DNA from: Liolophura sinensis
Lineage: Eukaryota > Mollusca > Polyplacophora > Chitonida > Chitonidae
Direction of reading: 5' to 3'
Assembly: GCF_032854445.1 (NCBI RefSeq)
Contig: NC_088304.1
Location: forward strand, 3,782,001 to 3,846,000
Length of the DNA stretch: 64,000 nt
Shown: positions 39,901 through 48,900 of the stretch, piece after piece
Layout of the letters: every line of letters starts with the position of its first letter
How positions within the stretch are numbered: position 1 is the stretch's first letter
Program-made: the position numbers and the translations under genes
Notes under the pieces: model-generated
Told to the model about the DNA's origin: nothing
Database searches by the model: none
Seen by the model: the letters and a program-made list of their open reading frames with translations, nothing else

Positions 39901-42900
39901 TATATAGATTTCATCTCTTTGTAGGCAGACGAGAAATGCGCCAAGTTTTCACTCTCAACTTCTGGTGTTTGAACCCTGCAGTGGTATGTTATATTGTCTT
40001 TTATTACTTTGCAAAAGATTAAGAAAAATTCTGATTCATTTTGAATAGTGTGACTAAAATGCTGACTGTCATGGAACGCTTCATTGCTCTGGAAGAATCT
40101 TGTCCTGTGTTGTTACAAATGTTTATAGCTCCATTGCCACACAAAACCACATTTTATTTTTAGGTTTTCTCTATACCATAAATTTTAAGAGTAGATCAAG
40201 ACAGATCACTGTTGTCAAACCTTGGATGTTGGTTTCTTTTTTAAAAAATGGAAAACTCACGTTTGTGGAGGTTGAGGAAGCTTCACTGCACATTTCGGGC
40301 ACATGGCAAATACTATTTATAACTCTCCTATAAAATGCAAACCATTGCCCATCATCTTTTTCTCTTGCAACTGCAGGCATTTTCGGACTTTGCTCTGGTG
40401 CGTAACATTGTGTTAACCAGCGGTACTCTGTCTCCGATGAGCTCATTTAGCTCCGAGTTAGGAATGTCGTTTCCAATCCAGTTAGAGGCCAATCATGTCA
40501 TCAAGGACTCGCAGGTATTTTTCCCTATAATATATATATATGTATCTTTATAGAGTTATTTTGTGTCTCCAGTCCAAAAGGATTGATGTCTCCCTTTCAG
40601 AATGATGTAAGATTTCATGTTAGTATCAGTCCTTCAGTTTGTCTTTTAATCCATCAATAAAACTTGGCACATTTCTTGTCTGCCTACAAAGAGAAGGAAC
40701 CGGTGAAATTTAAGCACTGTCTTGTTGGTGATATATTAATAAATATGTAGGTTAGCAAACTACAATTTATGATGCCTTTCTCTTTCACAAAATTAGTAAA
40801 TCCATTGCCTTGAAACTTTATGCAGGTGTGGGTTGGCAGCATCGGTGAGGGTCCATCAGGAGGTAAACTCCAGGCAACCTACAGGAACACAGAGACGTTT
40901 GGCTTCCAAGATGAGCTGGGCAAGCTAGTGCTGGAGGTGTGCAGGGTGAGTAACTGGGACATCAAACAGGATGGATGAGCTGGGCAAACTAGTGCTGAAG
41001 GTGTGCAGGGTGAGTAACTGGGACATCAAACAGGATGCATGAGCTGGGCAAACTAGTGCTGAAGGTGTGCAGAGTTGGTAACTCTGATGTCAAACAGAAT
41101 GGATGAGCTGGGCAGACTAGTGCTGAAGGTGTGCAGAGTGAGTAACTGGGATGCCAAACAGGATGGATGAGCTGGGCAGACTAGTGCCGAAAGTGTGCAG
41201 AGTGAGTAACTGGGATGCTAAACAGGATGGATGAGCTGGGTAGACTAGTGCTGAAGGTGTGCAGGGTGAGTAACTGGGACGGCAAACAGAATGGATGAGC
41301 TGGGCAGACTAGTGCTGAAAGTGTGCAGGGTGAGTAACTGGGACGTCAAACAGGATGGATGATGTGGGCAAACTAGTATTGAAAGTGTTCAGGGTGAGTA
41401 GGACATCAAACAGGGTGGATGAGCTGGGCAGACTAGTGCTGAAAGTGTGCAGGGTGAGTAACTGGATGGTCAAAAAGCTTGATTTGAACAGAAATGTTGT
41501 AAAACTGTTTTGTGAACACTAACCTGTACCTTTGATAACAATGTTTTAGTCATGAATAACATTTAATTTTTTTCACAGATATGGTGTGGTTTTGGCTCTT
41601 TGATCACCGCATGCCCTCAAATATTTGACACCAGTTTTGATCACTCAAAAAAGTTGGAAGTTCATTATGAAATGGAACCTGGAAGTTTACACAGCCTTGG
41701 TTTCTGAGATATTTTGGCTTTTCTAAATGCTAAGGCTCACATGTTTCCTGAAACCTATCATTGGAAGAAGAAACATTCATGTCATAATTCTAACAATATT
41801 TTCCGGCTATTCCTCATGGAGTTCTGTGTTTCGGGCTATTCCTCATGGAGTTCTGTGTTTCGGGCTATTCCTCATGGAGTTCTGTGTTTCGGGCTATTCC
41901 TCATGGTGTTCTGTGTTTCAGGCTATTCCTCATGGAGTTGTGTGTTTCAGGCTATTCCTCATGGTGTTCTGTGTTTCAGGCTATTCCTCATGGAGTTCTG
42001 TGTTTCAGGCTATTCCTCATGGAGTTCTGTGTTTCAGGCTATTCCTCATGGAGTTTTGTGTTTCAGGCTCTTCCTCATGGAGTTTTGTGTTTCAGGCTAT
42101 TCCTCATGGAGTTGTGTGTTTCAGGCTATTCATCATGGAGTTTTGTGTTTCGGGCTATTCCTCATGGTGTTCTGTGTTTCAGGCTATTTCTCATGGAGTT
42201 CTGTGTTTCAGGCTATTCCTCATGGAGTTGTGTGTTTCAGGGTATTCCTCATGGTGTTCTGTGTTTCAGGCTATTCCTCATGGAGTTCTGTGTTTCAGGC
42301 TATTCCTCATGGAGTTCTGTGTTTCAGGCTCTTCCTCATGGAGTTTTGTGTTTCAGTCTCTTCCTCATGGAGTTGTGTGTTTCAGGCTATTCCTCATGGA
42401 GTTGTGTGTTTCAGGCTCTTCTTCATGGAGTTCTGTGTTTCAGGCTATTCTTCATGGAATTGTGTGTTTCAGGCTATTCTTCACAGATTTGTGTGTTTCA
42501 GGCAATTCCTCATGGAATTCTGTGTTTCAGGCTATTCTTCACAGAGTTGTGTGTTTCAGGCTATTCTTCATGGAGTTGTGTGTTCCAGGCTCTTCTTCAT
42601 GGAGTTGTGTGTTTCAGGCTCTTCTTCATGGAGTTGTGTGCTTCAGGCTCTTCCTCATGGAGTTGTGTGTTTCAGGCTCTTCCTCATGGAATTTTGTGTT
42701 TCAGGCTATTCCTCATGGAGTTCTATGTTTCAGGCTATCCCTCATGGAGTTCTATGTTTCAGGCTATTCCTCATGGAGTTCTGTGTTTCCTACCCTCATA
42801 CAAAATGCTGGACAAACTGTCAGAGCGGTGGCAGGTGAGTGGTTTCTGTTAGAGAGTGACTGGAATGAGAATCGGAATCAGAGGTTCAGTGGCTATAGAA

Positions 42901-45900
42901 AAGTTATAGGAAAGTGATAGAATACAGAGACCAGAAAAAGTGGTTACACTTGGAGAGTAATCTGTATCCTTGCTACTTTGTCAGCGTAGTAGATTTGGAG
43001 ATCATACCTGTTTACATTGCTGCAAAAAAAACAATTACATTTCTGATTATTTAATAGACATTCCATCAATTATGTAGTAAAACTATAAAAAATACATGTG
43101 TGTAAAAAATAAATAATGTTTAATGTTCTAGAAATTCTAATGTGAGGAAATTTTACTTTATTTAATTTTTTGTTTATTTAAAGAGGACTGGCATTTATTA
43201 CAAAGGTTGTCTGTCCTTTTCCTTAGTATTGTTTTCTTGTTTAGGCCAAAACACAGTAAATGCTGCATTAGATTTGGAAAAATGCTGCTAAAATTATGAT
43301 TGTAAAACCTTCTTGTTTCCCCTCAATGTGCTCCTTGGTGTTTTAGCTCACAGGACTGTGGGGTGAGATCATCAAGAAGAAAAAGATAATCGCTGAGCCG
43401 CGACGAGGAGACAAGGCAGACTTTGATGACCTTCTCAAATACTTTTATGGTGTGATCGAGGGGGGAGCTGAGGATGACGATTATGGTGGGTCAGAAATTT
43501 TGTTGTTTCACTTTGATGACACAACTTGTTGTTTGCTACTTGAATTCCAATGAAGCATTCAACTAAAACTCAAATGGAATTTCACAAACTTTTGTAATTT
43601 TGCAGATACATGTAGGTGGGAAGAAAGAGGCTATACGACAAGCCCCAGGTTAACTTTGGAACATGTACTTCGCCTGTGTAGAGGTTATACATGTACTAGT
43701 TAGTCCATGGCCAAGAGGGTAAGCACCCCAGCACGGCGCATTGACCCAGGTTCCTCTCACCAATGTGGTCGGTGTGAGTTCAAGTCCTGCTTATGCTGGC
43801 TTCCTGTCCGGCCGAACGTGGGAAGGATTATCAAGTCCAGCTTATGCTGGCTTCCTGTCCGGCCGAACGTGGGAAGGTTTATCAAGTCCAGCTTATGCTG
43901 GCTTCCTGTCCAGCCAAACATGGGAAGGTTTATTACAGCCTGCAGATGGTCATGGGTTTCCCCCTGGGTTCTGCCAGGTTTTCTCCCACCATATAAATCC
44001 TGGTCGCCATGGTATAAGTGAAATATATATTCTTGAGTGCAGCGTAAAACACCAATCAAATAAATGCTTGCTAGTCAAATAAAATTTTCTTTATTTTTGC
44101 AAGAATTGCTTATATTATTGCCTTCCATTAAAAGATTCTAAAGTTTGGAAATGTTTTAATTTGAGTCAGTTTTAAGAACTTTATAACAGATTTTGAATGA
44201 AAACACATGCAAATACGACACTGACGATAAAAACGATATTTTGTGAAAGGTAAATATTCTAATAAACTAAAAAAATTCTGTTGGATTTGTGATGATTGAT
44301 CTTTTGCCAGTAATGTGCAGCATATCCATTTTAATGTTTAAACATTTAGAAGATTTACAGTATTATTCATTGATCCCCATTCGCGGGTACTCTACAAACC
44401 AAGAAAAAACCCACCCCCAAAACCACCACCCTCCAACCTCCACCCAACCCTCCCACTCAACACCCAGCACCATACCTCACCCAAAATGTTATTCGTGTTC
44501 GTTTAGACTAACATGCTTTGTCTTTGACGATGCCCACATTTATGTTGATAAACCCGTATATCATTTCTCCGTGTGATGACCCCTTCTACGAACAGACTAT
44601 GACGAGACGGATGGAGCTGATTCAGAAGTTGACGGGGCACTCTTCCTGGCCGTTTGTCGAGGTAAAGTCAGTGAAGGACTGGACTTTGCAGATAACAACG
44701 CCAGGGCTGGTCATCACAGTAAGAGATGAAGTACAATATTGGCTGAGATGCATATTAAAATATATAAATAAAATAAATCTTTTAACCTGGTTGCTACAAT
44801 CTTATCCTTGCTAGTTCAACAGCAATGATTATATCTGGAACGGATGGATCCACCACATCCAATGTCCTACAACCCCTTCTGGTGAAAATGTTACTTTTCA
44901 TTCCATTCCATGGGAAAGCAATTGTGAGGTTATGACATCACAAAAAATTTGAACATTTGTAACCAATGTGTGGGACATCCAGTTGGCCTACATTGAACAA
45001 TGTTGATTATGATTGGCTAAATATGTGTTCTTGATTGACATTTTGGAAAGGTCTATCTATCATCTACTTGGTAAAGGGCGATGGTTTTCACCAGCCATAA
45101 ATTGACATGGGTCATGTGAGAAAAAATATGTAGTACCAGAAAAGAGCATTCAGAAATGATCAACCAGTAATGATTAACCAGTAATGATCAACCAGTAGTG
45201 ATCGATGGGGGTCATTAATCTGTTTGGCTAGTGCAGAATGAATGAATGATTATGGCTTAATGCCTCATCGGCAATATTTCAGCCATATCGTGGCGACACT
45301 AGTGCAGAACTAATGGGTCGAATTTAATTCAGTTTTATTTAAAGCTGAATTACATTGGACTTTTGAATTACGTTGGAGCTGTAACTGACTTTTGCGGCGT
45401 GAGGCATGAATAGCTGGCAAACTTTGGAATGCTACATGTACGTGGATATGTTTTGGTTTCCAAGCCCTTTATTAATACAATGTGTATAATGAATTGTTTT
45501 CTCCATGGATTATGTACAATTTGTGTTTTACTCTAATTTCAGGTAGGAATTCCATTTCCGAATTTCAAGGATATTCAGGTAAGTGTTGTCAGAATAAAGG
45601 AATTAAATTGAAGAATTCTGTTAATGCTCCACACTGTGGTTCGTGAATATCGTATGATAACGTCATCTGAGCGTAACAATGTGAGACATTTTTGCTGAAA
45701 TACTTTATATGTGTCACGATATTTTATTCAAATAATGAATCCTAAGTGTTCTACTCTAAATAGTAAAATTACTAAGAAGGCTGTCAATATAATTGTTGAT
45801 ATTCCATTGACCATGTTTTATCGTAATATCCATAGTTGCTCACATGAGTAGCATTTAACACATGTGTAAGCCATGTTTAAAGCTTTGTTGAAGGTAGTGC

Positions 45901-48900
45901 AGAAAAAAAATGTTTTGTCAACTGGGCACTGAGCATCAAACACACAGTTTTTATATATATAGCAGTGAAAGGTACTGATGTTTGTACCGTTGTTTGCCAT
46001 TCAGGTATGTTTGACTCTTCACAGGTAGAGTTAAAGAGAAAGTATAACGACAGGTACAACAAACGAGCGTGGACTGTTGTCAGGCAGTGAGTGGTACGAG
46101 ATACAGGCGTACAGAGCTCTTAACCAGGCCCTGGGCAGGTGTATAAGACATAGGTCAGTTGTTNNNNNNNNNNNNNNNNNNNNNNNNNNNNNNNNNNNNN
46201 NNNNNNNNNNNNNNNNNNNNNNNNNNNNNNNNNNNNNNNNNNNNNNNNNNNNNNNNNNNNNNNNNNNNNNNNNNNNNNNNNNNNNNNNNNNNNNNNNNNN
46301 NNNNNNNNNNNNNNNNNNNNNNNNNNNNNNNNNNNNNNNNNNNNNNNNNNNNNNNNNNNNNNNAGTCCAGAAGAAAACTCAGAATTCCAATAAAAGGCCA
46401 AAAGGGGTGGATTTCCTTGATGACGGGGATGATGACAGACCAGCTGGTAACAAGGTTCAGAATCTCACTATAACATTTATATATGTATGTATTTATCTGT
46501 TTGGGAGGTTCTATCTGGCTCAGATAATTATCAAATTGATTGCTCACCATGACAACCAGGCCCTTGACCAATGAGTTTGTATGTTTGAATCCAGCTTTCA
46601 ATGGGTAAACCAACGTCCTTATGCCATGTTCAGCCAACCAAAACGTTTCAAATAAAAAAAGACACCCACAGAGGAATTTGTGCAGTGAACAGTATTGCTC
46701 AGATGTGCTCCTTAGATTCTTACTAATTTTATATACGTCCTTGTTTTGTGGAGGTGGGGGGGGGGGGGGGGGTTGTGTTTTTTTTTTTAAACTGCTGCAA
46801 CTTATGCTTTTACTGTTTTAGGAAGAGAAAACTTCAAAAGGAAATGTACGCTGTGTCAGATGTGGATCTGTCCTTGTACAAAATGCTGAAGGGTAATGTG
46901 TATATGTAAATTCATCAGGAACACAAGCCTGAAATAACTCATATTTCTGAGGTACAAGTGTATTTGGTGAGAGTTGCCTTTCTGGTGATCACCAGATTTC
47001 CTCCTTCCATAAGACTTTATTACCACTGTGAAGTTTAGTGGTAAGCTGTAAATTGCATGAGAGAGATAAGCTGTGACTTCATAGTAGTATACTTTTGACT
47101 TCATAGTAGTATACTTTTGACTTCATAGTAGTATACTTTTGACTTCATAGTAGTATACTTTTGACTTCATAGTAGTATACTTTTGACTTCATAGTAGTAT
47201 ACTTTTGACTTCATAGTAGTATACTTTTGACATCATAGTAGTATACTTTTGACTTCATAGTAGTATACTTTGGTAGTAAAGGAAACAGTTTTCAGTTGTA
47301 CTATGGAATCATCTCCAGAAATATAAAGTTTGATGGTAGTAAGCTATGCTAACTTCTATCAGGTACAGCAAAGTTTGTTTTTTTTTCAGTACACCTGATA
47401 GCCATTGCTTGTTAAAAACTATTTTGAAGTCTTTAAAATTTTTCCATTTTTTAAATTCATTTTATTGGGGCTTTTCACTGTACATGTACTCAAGAATTTA
47501 TGGCTTTAACAACTGTGGTCAGGATTGTCGATTGATGAGGTCATAAAACCACTCCCCTTTGACGGGTTTCTGATAAATCTGATTTATCTCTAGCTGAGCC
47601 AGTGAGTGTGACAGTGAGTGTGACAGGGAGTGTGACATTGATGTTCAGATATTCAGCGTCACTGTTTAAGCAGCAGTTGGTTGTGTCAAGACCGAAGCTT
47701 TAATAGTTAAATAGAGGTCTTTTGCATATACTCTTATAGCAACTCCCCATCACAATCAGCAGATTTATTTATTCATTTATTTATTTGATCAGTGTTCACT
47801 GACACGACAGCGGCCGGCATTATGATGGGAGGAAACCGGACAGAGCTCAGGGGAAACCCAGACCATTTGCAGGTTGCTGAGAGACCTCCCCATTTACGGC
47901 CGGAGAGGATACCAAATTTAAAACTCCTGTTATATTTTTCAGAAATGATTGACTGGTTATGGCTTTACACCAGCTCCGTTGCAGTATTTTTATAGTCGTA
48001 TAATTATGATGTACACTCAGGAGACGACGAAGGAACAATGAACACCTTTTACCACTGACTGCCAAACTGACCGCATCTGTACATTACAGGTACTGAGAAG
48101 AGGAAGAGACTGCCATCATTTCTCACATCCGTGTGGAATCAGCATATTTGCGAAAACGTGTTCATAAATCAGGGGCAGATAACCCAACAGCTCATTCCTG
48201 TCGCCTGCTCTTCAGATTGTTGTGGTAAGTTTTGGATCTCCAGGTACTGAAAGTTCTGCATATTTATTAGATTCATTACATTATTGTCTCAAGTGTTGCA
48301 CCTCATTGTGCCTGTATTTCTGATGGGAACTTTGCTGAACTGTGGAATGAAAGGAGATAATTCACTGTTAAGTGTATTATTTCGCGTTATGTGTATCTTC
48401 CCACTTCAGACTCCACAGTATTTCATGTTGAGTTTGGCTTAAAAGAAAAAGTCACTTTTGTCTTAAAGTCTCATGTCTCTGTGTGTTTCAGATGGAGTTC
48501 AGCTCAACAGTCAGTGGGACGTGACCAGTCAGTGTTGCATACAGTATCTCAGGTGTAAATCTTGTTCTCATGGAGACACAAATGTTATCCTAGGAGCACG
48601 CATTGCTCTAGCATCTGAAAACAGTGACTTTAAGCCCGGACAGGTAAGTCAATACAAATGTTATCCTAGGAGCACGCATTGCTCTAGCATCTGAAAACAG
48701 TGACTTTAAGCCCGGACAGGTAAGTCAATTCAAATGTTATCCTAGGAGCACGCATTGCTCTAGCATCTGAAAACAGTGACTTTAAGCCCGGACAGGTAAG
48801 TCAATACAAATGTTATCCTAGGAGCACGCATTGCTCTAGCATCTGAAAACAGTGACTTTAAGCCCGGACAGGTAAGTCAACACAAATGTTATCCTAGGAG

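Noticed and set aside
41714-42917. Three overlapping + strand ORFs of 335-396 codons
   Set aside because: They are the three frames of the 29 bp array, which lacks stops in every frame. The only supported coding bases are exon 20 at 42,763-42,834.
46077-46574. A 165-codon ORF spanning the N gap
   Set aside because: Continuity is only apparent because the N run happens to be 200 long. Its two sides are separate exons, 24 and 25.
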